From Pseudoalteromonas sp. MSK9-3 (GTDB lineage Bacteria > Pseudomonadota > Gammaproteobacteria > Enterobacterales > Alteromonadaceae), in the NCBI RefSeq assembly GCF_003590335.1, contig NZ_MIET01000011.1, positions 124,001 to 188,000 on the forward strand: a DNA stretch of 64,000 nt, written 5' to 3'. The position numbers were made by a program, and so were the translations under genes. Of this stretch, positions 48,854 to 57,619 are shown piece after piece. The notes below the pieces were generated by a model that was given only the letters and a program-made list of their open reading frames with translations, searched no databases and was not told the DNA's origin. Positions within the stretch are counted from its first letter, which is position 1; each line of letters starts with the position of its first letter.

Positions 48854-50226
48854 TATTTAATCAAAACTCATTATCTCGGCGTTTGCTTAAGCACTTTTTA
48901 CTTATTGGAGGTAGTGTTTTTTCATTAATTGCCGCCATTCTCTATTTATTCTCTATTAACTTTGCCAACTTAGCGGTGGAACAAAGTATGTTTGGAATGG
49001 CTGAAGACATTCAAACGAACCTAGCGTTTGACGGCCAATCACAGCTGACATACCAATCAACGCAAGTTGCTGAACGATGGGGATACGACGCACTGTATAA
49101 TAACTTAGGGTTTCGCGTTATTGATTTGTCAACACAGCAAGAACTACTCAGATCGTTTGTCAATCCAAGTGTTGCAACTATTATTGATACCTTACCAACC
49201 TCTTTACCTGAAGGTTATTCACAAATCGCTGCGCGCAATAATACCCACACAGATTTATTCAGGATCATATTCATCGCTGATGAAAGGCGCCTTGCGCTCG
49301 ATTTGGCCCGCAATGACTTACTAGGCGAACTAGCAAATGAAGCCGTTATGCCGGTGTTAAGCCAAGTAGCCGCCCTCACCATCGGTGCTGCATTTTTGGT
49401 CTTTGTCTGCGTGACTTTTATTTCAATTCGCGCCTTAGTACGCCCCGTTGAAAACGTCACTACACAACTGTTACAAATCAAACCTAATCAATTAGATAGA
49501 CGACTTTCTACCACAGACGTTCCCGCAGAAATTCTGCCGTTAGTATTAGGCTTAAACGAGGCAATGGAACGCGTAGAGCAAGGGTTTGAAGAACAAAAAC
49601 GTTTTGTCGCCAATGCCGCACATGAACTGCGAACTCCTCTGGCCATTTTATCTACTCGAGTAGAGCTGACTGAAATTCCGCCAGAGGTAGAGCCTGCGCT
49701 AATGGGCGACATTAAATATATGTCTCGGGTAATAGAACAATTACTTGATTTATCCCGCGCACAAAATCAGGTTGGCTTTACCCATAGTTTGGTTGATTTG
49801 AAAGACATAGGTAAAGATGTATGTATGCTGCTAGGTCCGCTTTCTGTAACTCATCAAAAAGAGCTGTCACTCGACGTCATTGATCCATCATGTGATGTAC
49901 TCGGCGATAAGGGTGCATTGATCATTTTAACCAAAAACCTACTAGAAAATGCCTTAAAATATGCCGAGAAGCATGCCCACGTACAGCTTATCATTACTAA
50001 AAATGCCCTGAGCATAAAAGACTCGGGCCCCGGGATCAGTGAAGGTGACAGAGTAAAGCTATTTGAGCGATTCTGGCGAAAAGAACAATCCGCCTTGACC
50101 GGCAGTGGACTAGGCTTATCCATCGTCAGTGAAATTGCCAATGCCCACAATGCCGACATTGATGTGATATGTAACAATGATTTAGGCGGCGCTACCTTTA
50201 CCATAACATTTAATGCCACACCATAA
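48850..50226 (+). CDS. Sensor histidine kinase
   Basis: Inner membrane kinase of 458 residues. Helices about 14-35 and 174-197 enclose a periplasmic sensor of about 140 residues with no recognised fold. HAMP region about 198-250, H box with phosphorylated His (AAHELRTPLAILSTRVEL, about residue 260), N box NLLENALKYAE, G1 DSGPGI and G2 GSGLGLSIV. Pairs with the regulator just upstream (ATGA overlap). QseC-like in architecture. Likely controls the MipA-RND operon it belongs to. Confidence 0.95.
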   Translation: MIFNQNSLSRRLLKHFLLIGGSVFSLIAAILYLFSINFANLAVEQSMFGMAEDIQTNLAFDGQSQLTYQSTQVAERWGYDALYNNLGFRVIDLSTQQELLRSFVNPSVATIIDTLPTSLPEGYSQIAARNNTHTDLFRIIFIADERRLALDLARNDLLGELANEAVMPVLSQVAALTIGAAFLVFVCVTFISIRALVRPVENVTTQLLQIKPNQLDRRLSTTDVPAEILPLVLGLNEAMERVEQGFEEQKRFVANAAHELRTPLAILSTRVELTEIPPEVEPALMGDIKYMSRVIEQLLDLSRAQNQVGFTHSLVDLKDIGKDVCMLLGPLSVTHQKELSLDVIDPSCDVLGDKGALIILTKNLLENALKYAEKHAHVQLIITKNALSIKDSGPGISEGDRVKLFERFWRKEQSALTGSGLGLSIVSEIANAHNADIDVICNNDLGGATFTITFNATP

Positions 50227-50372
50227 AGGACAGGCTAAGTTTTCAGCTTTAACTACGAAACAGTTGAATTATAGAGAATAGTGATTGACTGATAGAATTA
50301 GACTTTTATAATCTCGTCAGGACTAAGCCCCTCAGGTATGAAGGGTAATTTTGATAATATATAAGGATGCGT

Positions 50373-51155
50373 ATGTCGTTTTTCAAAAAAGTATTGGGTA
50401 CTGTGGGCATTGGTGCAGCAAAAGTTGATGCCATTTTAGAGTACAATCAAATAGCGCCAGGCGAAGAAATATCAGGCACAGTTAAAATTGTCGGTGGCAA
50501 AGTAGAGCAAGAAATCAACAAAATTGATTTGAATGTTGTTTGTAATTATACCGTTGAAAAAGAAAATGATGACGGTGAATCCGTTACCATCAACAAAAAC
50601 TATACTCTAGCAAAATACCATATCAACGAAAGCTTCACGATTTCTCCCTCAGAAGAAAAATTGATCCCATTTGTATTTGACTTAGCGTTAGAAGCGCCAA
50701 TTACCGTTGGCCAATCAAGAACATGGTTAACTACCAACCTAGACATTGATATGGCACTCGACAAATCTGATAAAGACTTTATTCACGTCACGCCAACTGA
50801 ACTACAGCAAGCAGTGATAGATAGCTTAGAAGAGCTAGGGTTTAAACTGTATGAATCAGATTGTGAAGGCATTGAATCAGCCTCGTTCTCACGCTTACCA
50901 TTCGTACAAGAATTAGAATTTAAAACCATTTCTGGCGATTTCCACGGTCGTTTTGATGAGGTTGAAGTCGTATTCTTTAACCGAGGTGAACAGCTCGAAG
51001 TCATTTTTGAAATTGACCGTAAGGCCAAAGGCTTAATGGGCTTCTTTGCGGAGGCACTTGATTTAGATGAGTCAAACGCACGACTGGTTGTTACTGAAGA
51101 CGACATTGAAGACTTAGAAGATCAGATCTACACTATTTTGGAAGCTAATAGTTAA
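50373..51155 (+). CDS. Spo0M-like protein
   Basis: Protein of 260 residues with an arrestin-like fold. The ATG at 50373 has AAGGA five bases upstream; the ATG at 50367 lies on top of that site. It begins MSFFKKVLGTVGIGAAKVDAILEYNQIAPGEEISGTVKIVGGKVEQEINKI, which matches Spo0M/SpoOM family proteins found in Bacillus and also in many gammaproteobacteria, where sporulation is absent and the role is unknown. The C-terminal third is Asp/Glu-rich. Monocistronic, followed by a long palindrome. Confidence 0.9.
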   Translation: MSFFKKVLGTVGIGAAKVDAILEYNQIAPGEEISGTVKIVGGKVEQEINKIDLNVVCNYTVEKENDDGESVTINKNYTLAKYHINESFTISPSEEKLIPFVFDLALEAPITVGQSRTWLTTNLDIDMALDKSDKDFIHVTPTELQQAVIDSLEELGFKLYESDCEGIESASFSRLPFVQELEFKTISGDFHGRFDEVEVVFFNRGEQLEVIFEIDRKAKGLMGFFAEALDLDESNARLVVTEDDIEDLEDQIYTILEANS

Positions 51156-51171
51156 ATCGGCTATTAGCCTA

Positions 51172-51213
51172 ATACCAACTACATCGATTACAAGGCTGTA
51201 ATGTAGTTGGTAT
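51172..51213. repeat. Long interrupted palindrome
   Basis: ATACCAACTACAT (51172-51184) and its reverse complement ATGTAGTTGGTAT (51201-51213) flank a 16-nt centre that has its own small inverted repeat (TTACA/TGTAA). It lies 17 bp after the Spo0M-like stop. Too T-poor at the end for a classical terminator; the shape is that of a dispersed intergenic palindrome. Confidence 0.75.
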
Positions 51214-51256
51214 AAAATACATATTCTATTGGTAATTAATGATTATAAGGAACGTA

Positions 51257-51700
51257 ATGAAAAAACCATCTTTTTTAATATGTATAGCTTCGGCTATCGC
51301 CCTCACAGCTTGTGGTTCTGACAACCAGGTTGATACTAACCCACTATGCGACGATGACGACGTAATTGAACTCGTTGATGAAATTGTTAAAGACGAAGCC
51401 AAATCACAGCTGTTTGAAGTCATGCTGAAAAAAGCCGGAAAGTCAGGCGAAATAACTTATCAGCAAGCAGTCGACGTTGCAGGTCGTTCAGCTGAGCTTG
51501 ATGGCGTAATTGCATTGGTCAACGAAACGATTGATCAGCAGCAGCTAATATACTCTAACATCTCTATGTCAGAACAAGACCTAGATCAACATAAAGTGTG
51601 GTGCAGTGCAGGTATGGGGGCAGAAGGCAAAAAACCAGCCATTATCAATTATACCGCGCTACACACTACTGAAGACGTTGAAGTTTACGTTACTTTTTAA
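51257..51700 (+). CDS. Lipoprotein of unknown function
   Basis: Protein of 147 residues. AAGGAA precedes the ATG at 51257. A signal peptide with lipobox LTAC (about residues 17-20) predicts lipid attachment; the following residues GSDNQVDTNPLC carry no Asp at position +2, so sorting to the outer membrane is likely. The rest is acidic (DDDDVIELVDEIVKDEAKSQLFEVMLKKAG) and has no recognised domain. Ends with a TLxTTEDVEVYVTF-like strand (HTTEDVEVYVTF). Confidence 0.75.
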   Translation: MKKPSFLICIASAIALTACGSDNQVDTNPLCDDDDVIELVDEIVKDEAKSQLFEVMLKKAGKSGEITYQQAVDVAGRSAELDGVIALVNETIDQQQLIYSNISMSEQDLDQHKVWCSAGMGAEGKKPAIINYTALHTTEDVEVYVTF

Positions 51701-51741
51701 CCATAAACACATAATTAGAAGGTTAACGTAAACCAATAAAT

Positions 51742-51772
51742 TTTATAGCCTAGCTTAATGCTAGGCTATAAA
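51742..51772 (+). terminator. Hairpin terminator after the lipoprotein gene
   Basis: A 13-bp perfect stem (51742-51754 with 51760-51772) around a 5-nt loop, about 40 bp after the stop. Confidence 0.75.
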
Positions 51773-52302
51773 TATTAATAAAAGACCTACAACTAGTGCT
51801 CACCGCATTAGTAACCCCTCGTAGCACAAAGTAATACCTAAAAAACACCTCACCATAAAATAAAATCGAAATAGGCTAACCACTTATTAAAAGTGACTAT
51901 AGAGTCTAATAGCGTTATTTAATCGGCTTACTGCCACAGAGAAAAACATTTTAAAACATATAAAAACAGTAGGCCTACTGGTTAAAAAATTAGCATCTAG
52001 CAAGGCACTACAACCATAAATCAACAACAATTATTAAATTAAAAAATCCATATAACAATACCCATTTCACTCTAATACATATAATTTATAAATTACTCAC
52101 TATGAGTTATATAGTCGACATAAATAAAATATATAAACCACATTCGCCTTCTAAAGGTACCAATAAATTAACCTAAAAACTGCATCAGTAAGCATTTAAT
52201 ACTCCCAACTATAAGTTCTGTATGAAAAACATTCAGTTACTATTTGGTAAAAAAAAAGCTAATGTCTTGTTGGCTATAAATACAACTTTAAAGGAAATAA
52301 TT
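51773..52302. other. Low-GC intergenic region
   Basis: 530 bp of AT-rich sequence without a supported gene on either strand. The frame at 52222 is open into the next gene, but its codons before 52303 show no ribosome binding site or signal sequence. Confidence 0.45.
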
Positions 52303-52530
52303 ATGATAATAAAATCAATGCTCGCTGCCATGCTTCTAATTAGCGCACTTCCCACTTCAGCCGCCTCTAGTGTATGGCGCGTATACGAATTACCAATGTG
52401 GGTAGGATGTCATGCTGCGGAGTATCACTTCAAAAAAGAATTTCCGAATGCGACCAATTTAACGTGTGTCGTTGTATCTGGTTCGGGTTCTATGGGGAAC
52501 TATGGGTTTAAAGTGACAGGCACTATCTAG
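52303..52530 (+). CDS. Small exported protein of unknown function
   Basis: 75 residues. The ATG at 52303 has AAAGGA eight bases upstream and starts a clean signal peptide (residues 1-20, ending PTSAAS), which is why I prefer it to the upstream in-frame ATG at 52222. The mature part (about 55 residues) holds two cysteines (VGCHAA and LTCVVV) and aromatic residues, consistent with one disulfide bond. No family recognised. Confidence 0.65.
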   Translation: MIIKSMLAAMLLISALPTSAASSVWRVYELPMWVGCHAAEYHFKKEFPNATNLTCVVVSGSGSMGNYGFKVTGTI

Positions 52531-52821
52531 TTCGCGCCACCACTAAAAAATATGACTTAACGCGAATGTCGCTGCTAACCAAGACATACTCAGCGTTAAG
52601 TCTTTTTGCACATACGATTTAAATACAAACTTAATATTTTAGAAAAGCCCTCTTACTTTTAGTCCAATTACCTAGTACTCAAACATCAAAAACATCACAT
52701 AAATTAATTGAACGCTACTGTTACACAAAGAATTGTCGCTTAAGGAAAACCACAGCCTAACTGCCACGCTAATCGCTTTGCTTTATACTACAATTGAGTG
52801 TGTCTTTAAGTTCGGGTTTAG

Positions 52822-53100
52822 GTGTTTAGCGAGACAACATACGATTGTTGGGCATATTATCTCCCTACGGAAGCACCATTAGAGCAAATCAATATCAGTG
52901 TTAGCGATGACATAGCCGCATTATTTAAATTACTGTATGACCATGGAATTAATAGCCAACCAGAACAATGGCAACGAGTAATATTTAACATCAAACCAAG
53001 CGGGCTGTACAGTATTAACTTTGAAAAGACAACGATGATGACGTTGATGCATAATTTGATGCATATATGGTCAACGTCAGGAATGGTCGATTGTAATTAA
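52822..53100 (+). CDS. Possible 92-codon hypothetical protein or gene fragment
   Basis: A frame opening at a GTG immediately after a stop codon, with no ribosome binding site. The sequence has a plausible globular composition: YDCWAYYLPTEAP, then SQPEQWQRVIFNIKPSGLYSINFEKTT, whose second part recalls YezG/DUF600-type immunity proteins. The lack of a proper start suggests the 3' part of a larger, now broken gene. Confidence 0.35.
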   Translation: MFSETTYDCWAYYLPTEAPLEQINISVSDDIAALFKLLYDHGINSQPEQWQRVIFNIKPSGLYSINFEKTTMMTLMHNLMHIWSTSGMVDCN

Positions 53101-53207
53101 GTTAGGTAAAACAGGAACAAACCAAGTTACAACAACAAAAAATAAATGTTAACATAAAGTAAGGCTTGCATCCTGTAAGCCTATCCATAACTTTTAAAGG
53201 AAATAAA

Positions 53208-53585
53208 ATGTCAATTCAAATGTTAACAAAAGCGCTTTTAGCAACCTCGCTATTCTCGGCTCTGTCTTTTTCAGCAACTAGTTTAGCTGGCCACAAAGCC
53301 ACCCATAATGTCATTGTAAATAACACTTCAATTTCAGGTTCATTTGGCAGTGCTAGAAACTCAGCAGACTCAGTACAATACATTGCATCACTCGACCGTG
53401 GAACCTATATGGTTGTTATGGCCAAGTCAGCGGCTGGCGTGAGCAAATCTTGTACCACAAAAAACCCAACACATTTTGAACAATTGCGTGCATTAGGATC
53501 TGATTCATTCTTATATGTCAGTGTGAGCGGCTCAACATGTACAAACGTTGATATTCAGAATAGCTCAAGCTTTGCACCAAAATAA
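53208..53585 (+). CDS. Exported protein of unknown function
   Basis: 125 residues. The ATG at 53208 follows AAAGGA by seven bases, while the frame is open further upstream. Signal peptide about residues 1-27 (SATSLAGHK). The mature part is Ser/Thr/Ala-rich with two cysteines (SKSCTTK and GSTCTN), which may form a disulfide. Its stop overlaps the next start by one base (TAATG), so the two are translationally coupled. A small hairpin (53162-53182) lies in the leader. No family recognised. Confidence 0.7.
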   Translation: MSIQMLTKALLATSLFSALSFSATSLAGHKATHNVIVNNTSISGSFGSARNSADSVQYIASLDRGTYMVVMAKSAAGVSKSCTTKNPTHFEQLRALGSDSFLYVSVSGSTCTNVDIQNSSSFAPK

Positions 53586-54142
53586 TGCGTCAACTCCCTC
53601 TTGTATACATTTCTCTAATAGCGTTGGTTATCTCTCAGGTCATTATGATGCTGTACTTGCCTACCCAAATTGAGAATGCGATAGCTAATAAGCTCAACTC
53701 TGAGCAACTATCCACTAACGAACGAAAAGAAAGATTTGAGGAAAATGTTAAAATAATAATTCATGATACACTTAGCAACAGAACGTTAAGCAATGCAGAG
53801 TGCGCTAATATAAGGCATGAAGCGCTGCTAGCGCAGTTAAGTAAACTCATTGAAAAAAATAACAAAGTATACACTGAGTATGATGCAACACCAGAAAATG
53901 ATATAGCACAAGACATTCAAACAAGGTCAACGAACTTGGTATTTGCCCAAGCAAACGATGCGTTAGAGCAAAGTATAGGCTCAGGCATTCTAAACGAAAG
54001 TGACGCAACCGCTTTATATGCTTTTTTTGGTCAGTTAACCGATGAAGAAGAGTTTTATATTTACAACAAATACGTACAAGCAATAAATGATGGTACGTTA
54101 GTCAGTGAAACGCCTTTGGGTTTAAGGTTGCCAGACCTTTAG
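53585..54142 (+). CDS. Single-pass membrane-anchored helical protein of unknown function
   Basis: 185 residues. An N-terminal membrane helix (about residues 8-27) is followed by a mostly helical, charged domain (EQLSTNERKERFEENVKIIIHD, AALLAQLSKLIEKNNKVYTEYD-like stretches), facing the periplasm if the helix is an uncleaved signal. No motif recognised. Translationally coupled to the small exported protein before it, so the pair probably works together, and ended by a strong terminator. Confidence 0.7.
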   Translation: MRQLPLVYISLIALVISQVIMMLYLPTQIENAIANKLNSEQLSTNERKERFEENVKIIIHDTLSNRTLSNAECANIRHEALLAQLSKLIEKNNKVYTEYDATPENDIAQDIQTRSTNLVFAQANDALEQSIGSGILNESDATALYAFFGQLTDEEEFYIYNKYVQAINDGTLVSETPLGLRLPDL

Positions 54143-54168
54143 ATTGAAAGTTCTATATCTCCAGGGAG

Positions 54169-54208
54169 GCAGTAAACGTCGGTATTATAGATGTTTACTG
54201 CTTTTTTT
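54169..54208 (+). terminator. Intrinsic terminator of the two-gene unit
   Basis: GCAGTAAAC (54169-54177) pairs with GTTTACTGC (54193-54201), extended inward by a few pairs, and is followed by seven T residues. Confidence 0.92.
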
Positions 54209-54231
54209 GCTTCAGGAAGTCTAACAACTCC

Positions 54232-55275
54232 TTATAAACCATACACTAGTTGTTTTGTGATAACGCTTGCAGACGCTTCGCTACAGCCTTGTGTATTTTG
54301 TCCACACCATAACGGGATAAAGTCATCACGCCCAAGCTTTTTACTATGACGACGTAGTTGAGACATTTCAATGGCGGTATGGGGAAAGCCTGGCGCTAAT
54401 TCATTCATCAAACCAACTTCTTTCATTGCGCGATTAATAATGCCTCGCGCTGGCTTTCCAGAAAATATATTGGTAACCGCTGTCTCACTTCTTTCTCTAT
54501 TTTTTATCGCATCACGATGTAAGTCTGATGTGGTTGCTTCTGTGCACAATAAATACGCCGTACCCACTTGAACAGCACTGGCACCTAATGCCAAAGCCGC
54601 TTTCACATCACTGTTATTGGCTATTCCACCCGCAGCAATAACCGGTACGGTAACAGCATCGATAATTTGTGCTAGCAATGTCGTCATTCTCTGCTGCGTA
54701 GATAAATCCATCGACAAAAACATCCCTCGATGACCACCGGCCTCTAACCCCTGTGCAATCACTCCGTCAGCGCCATTGGCCTCTAACCAAGCCGCTTCTC
54801 CAGCCGTCGTCGCAGATGAAATAACTTTACCGCCCCACCCTTTAATGCGCTGCATAAGATCTTTGCTGGGTAAGCCAAAATGGAAGCTAATAAGCTGGGG
54901 TTTAAAAGACTCAATTGCATCGGCAATATCATGGCTAAAAGGCATCCGACTTGCTTGTTTGTCATTGGAGTCAATTTCAGCCCCCAGCTCGGTAAAGTAA
55001 GGCTGTAATCGTTTTTGCCATTTGTTCTGGCGAGTAGGATCATAAGGCTCTGGCTTATGGCAAAAAAAGTTCAAGTTAAATGGCTTGTTACTTGCTGAGT
55101 CCACCGCTTTAATCTCATGCACAATTTGCTCAATGCTTAACATCCCACAAGGCACGGAGCCTACTCCACCAGCTTCACTCACCGCAATGGCAAGTTTACT
55201 ATCTTGCACACCAGCCATCGGCGCTTGTATTAAAGGGTATTGCGTTCCAAGTAAGTTGAAGATGTGCTCTTTCAT
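54232..55275 (-). CDS. Nitronate monooxygenase (2-nitropropane dioxygenase family)
   Basis: FMN flavoprotein of 347 residues that oxidises propionate-3-nitronate and other nitronates. TIM-barrel family blocks are visible: PLIQAPMAGVQDSKLAIAVSEAGGVGSVPCG, NLNFFCHKP, IISFHFGLPS-like (LISFHFGLPSKDL), AQGLEAGGHRGMF with the catalytic His, VPVIAAGGIANNSDVKAALALGASAVQVGTAYL for FMN phosphate. Tandem AAACCCTAAATA copies lie just upstream (55294-55305 and 55307-55318). Monocistronic. Confidence 0.92.
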   Translation of the reverse strand: MKEHIFNLLGTQYPLIQAPMAGVQDSKLAIAVSEAGGVGSVPCGMLSIEQIVHEIKAVDSASNKPFNLNFFCHKPEPYDPTRQNKWQKRLQPYFTELGAEIDSNDKQASRMPFSHDIADAIESFKPQLISFHFGLPSKDLMQRIKGWGGKVISSATTAGEAAWLEANGADGVIAQGLEAGGHRGMFLSMDLSTQQRMTTLLAQIIDAVTVPVIAAGGIANNSDVKAALALGASAVQVGTAYLLCTEATTSDLHRDAIKNRERSETAVTNIFSGKPARGIINRAMKEVGLMNELAPGFPHTAIEMSQLRRHSKKLGRDDFIPLWCGQNTQGCSEASASVITKQLVYGL

Positions 55276-55410
55276 TATTGTATGTCCTTATTCAAACCCT
55301 AAATAGAAACCCTAAATACAACTTAATTCGCGTTAGTCGCAACGAAATCATGTGTTATGACATTGCAGCTGTTCTGCGTCATTATACAATGTCATTTAAA
55401 CGGGTTACAT

Positions 55411-55440
55411 AAAAAAGGCCAAGCATATACTTGGCCTTTT
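55411..55440 (-). terminator. Terminator downstream of the bet-transporter-porin genes
   Basis: An 11-bp stem (55413-55423 with 55430-55440) around a 6-nt loop, ending in T residues on the minus strand, after the TorF-like gene. Confidence 0.9.
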
Positions 55441-55508
55441 TCAGATATTTATTGCAGCTAAGTCACGCTAACCATATCTGACTTTATCGCAATAGAGCAT
55501 CCTATTTT

Positions 55509-56207
55509 TTATAGCGAGAATGTACGCGCCAAAGAGAAAACAATACGTTCATCTGCACTGTCATAATCTAAACTGGTGTTTTCTGCTGCTATTTCTACGT
55601 TAAAGCCTTCGATGACCGTTTGATACGCTAAGCGGTAATGATAATAAGATTTATCGCCCACATCCCACATAAACTTATCGCCATCTAATGAATTTGAAAC
55701 ATCAAAACTTGCACGTAAGGTATGCCCTTCAGCTATTTCAACACTGTGCGCAACCATACCGATAACTTGCTTTGCCCCTGTGCCAAAATAATCCCAACTA
55801 TACCAAACGTTAAATTCAGTGTGCCCTAGCTTGTTAGCAAAGCCAACCTTGGTATACGCTTCAAAGTAATTGCCATCACTTGAATTACTGTCACCATGAT
55901 AGCTGTAATACGCTAGACCATAGTCCACACTCCAACGGTCATTCAGTGTGACATACTTACCCACATAAAAGTCCCATTCAAGATTCGTGTCATCAGCAAA
56001 GTCCACTGTTGAGGCCCAAGAGCCTGCATACACCCCATCATCAAAAGCATAATCTAAGCTGCCTTGCAGCGCAGGGTCGTTTTGCGTTTGACTCACACCA
56101 TTAAAGGTATAATCTGATGCGCCAGTCACGGTTGTCGACCAATCGGCCATTGCATGGGTAGAAGCCAGCGTAAGCGCAGTAAAAATAATTTTTTTCGTTG
56201 TTGTCAT
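55509..56207 (-). CDS. TorF-type putative porin
   Basis: Outer membrane protein of 232 residues with a signal peptide (residues 1-21, ending THAMAD) and C-terminal Leu after Phe (RTFSL). Blocks WSTTVTGASDYTFNGVSQTQNDPALQGSLDYAFDDGVYAGSWASTVDF match the TorF family (TIGR02001), small barrel proteins often placed next to transporters or dehydrogenases. It is the last gene after the BCCT-like transporter, 12 bp behind it, so it may provide outer-membrane entry for the same quaternary amine. That role is inference. Confidence 0.85.
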   Translation of the reverse strand: MTTTKKIIFTALTLASTHAMADWSTTVTGASDYTFNGVSQTQNDPALQGSLDYAFDDGVYAGSWASTVDFADDTNLEWDFYVGKYVTLNDRWSVDYGLAYYSYHGDSNSSDGNYFEAYTKVGFANKLGHTEFNVWYSWDYFGTGAKQVIGMVAHSVEIAEGHTLRASFDVSNSLDGDKFMWDVGDKSYYHYRLAYQTVIEGFNVEIAAENTSLDYDSADERIVFSLARTFSL

Positions 56208-56219
56208 AATGATGGTTCC

Positions 56220-57443
56220 TTAGCTAGCGGTTTCAATTTTACTATAGTCAATTGTGTTATCTTGTGGCGAACTCTCTATTCGTCTCACTGCATTAAACTT
56301 ACCGTATCCTATGTATAGAGCACAGGATAAGAATAAACCAATGACAAGTGCTCCTACCCACTGGATTTGGATAAATTCAAGCTTAAATAACAGGGTTAAT
56401 AATGATAAGGCGACAATATTAAAAATCATATAATTACGCATGCCTAAGCGCTTTACGGTCAGGTTTAAGTTGTCGGTATACAGGCGGATCAAAGAATCGA
56501 GCGAGTTGATCACAAACACCACGCCAACAAACACCATCGCAAAGTTTTTAATACCAGCAGTTGAAATTCCAGCTTCATGGTAGTGGTAAAGCACACCAAA
56601 CCACAGTGCAATCGGGATTGATGGGAATATCAACATTGCACCAAGTACTTGATAGGTTTTTAACCCTCCCACAAAACGAGAAGTGAATTGACCAATCATA
56701 ATACTCCAAGCGAACCACCAAAATAGGTAGAACTCATGATAGTCATTAAGCGGTAAAACAAACTGTTCAATATTGGTAAAATATTCCCCAATCAAACCGA
56801 GTTGACCGATAAAGTCAGCGACAGAACTATCATCAAATATGAATACTGCGCTCCACATGAATACAATCAAGGCAATAAACAACCACGTGGTCGCAACGCT
56901 TAAAAAGCGCACATACTTCAAACTTGTGCTTGAATATACCGCAAAGCATATCGCTGCAAAAACCAATAAATAAAATGCTGGAATAATCGTACCGCCATCT
57001 CCAAGCTCTGGTAAATACCAAGGCAAGTTAGACAATAAGAGGTAAGCAGTAAACGCACATGTGCCAATAATGATCACGTTGTTCAGTAGTTTCACCCAAG
57101 GTATTTCAAAAAATTTAACCTTAGGTTCTATTACGCAGAAATAAAAACAGGTAAGGAAGTAAAACCCCCAGATCAGAAAACCCCAATAGCCAAATTCAAT
57201 GGCCAACGGATTTGCAAAAGCATACTCTGGGCTTGCTTTTATGTCTGCGTAACCCGCAAACTCAGTCAATGGAAACATAATTAACCCGACATCAAGGCCG
57301 GACGTAAATAAGATAGCAATAAAGGTAAATGTTTTAACCGGCGTTACACCTATACACTGCAAATTACCCCATTTATACAAAATTGTTACGATTGCTAAAA
57401 GGGTGAAAATGATACCTATACTAAGCCATAAGGTCATTGTCAC
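56220..57443 (-). CDS. Divergent BCCT-like transporter
   Basis: Inner membrane protein of 407 residues with about eleven helices. The fold signals of betaine/choline/carnitine transporters are present in altered form: LFTSGLDVGLIMFPLTE stands where family members have a glycine-rich GMGIG, and YLFWWFAWSIMIGQFTSRFVGG equals the WWxxWxPFxGxFIAR stretch. It is about 100 residues shorter than usual BCCT proteins (500 or more), with the N-terminal helices 1-2 reduced. Gene order after betA suggests choline or betaine uptake. Because key residues of the glycine motif differ (Asp in GLD), substrate and coupling ion could differ. Confidence 0.75.
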   Translation of the reverse strand: MTMTLWLSIGIIFTLLAIVTILYKWGNLQCIGVTPVKTFTFIAILFTSGLDVGLIMFPLTEFAGYADIKASPEYAFANPLAIEFGYWGFLIWGFYFLTCFYFCVIEPKVKFFEIPWVKLLNNVIIIGTCAFTAYLLLSNLPWYLPELGDGGTIIPAFYLLVFAAICFAVYSSTSLKYVRFLSVATTWLFIALIVFMWSAVFIFDDSSVADFIGQLGLIGEYFTNIEQFVLPLNDYHEFYLFWWFAWSIMIGQFTSRFVGGLKTYQVLGAMLIFPSIPIALWFGVLYHYHEAGISTAGIKNFAMVFVGVVFVINSLDSLIRLYTDNLNLTVKRLGMRNYMIFNIVALSLLTLLFKLEFIQIQWVGALVIGLFLSCALYIGYGKFNAVRRIESSPQDNTIDYSKIETAS

Positions 57444-57570
57444 CCTCCCAAAACAAGTAAAAGTAACTCATTGTTTCTCCGTTATTATTGTGCTTGCATT
57501 AATACTTTATTGTTGAACTAAATCACTTCAACATAGGTAACCTATTTACCCGTACGCCACTGCAAGTACC

Positions 57571-57591
57571 GCTTGGCTTATCTCGCCAAGC
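57571..57591 (-). other. Hairpin between betA and the transporter gene
   Basis: GCTTGGC (57571-57577) and GCCAAGC (57585-57591) form a 7-bp stem with a 7-nt loop. No T tract follows, so it may adjust mRNA stability and not end transcription. A spaced repeat GTTGAA/TTCAAC lies at about 57513-57534 in the same gap. Confidence 0.45.
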
Positions 57592-57619
57592 AGCTGGCAA
57601 ATTCATTGAATGTTTGTAA

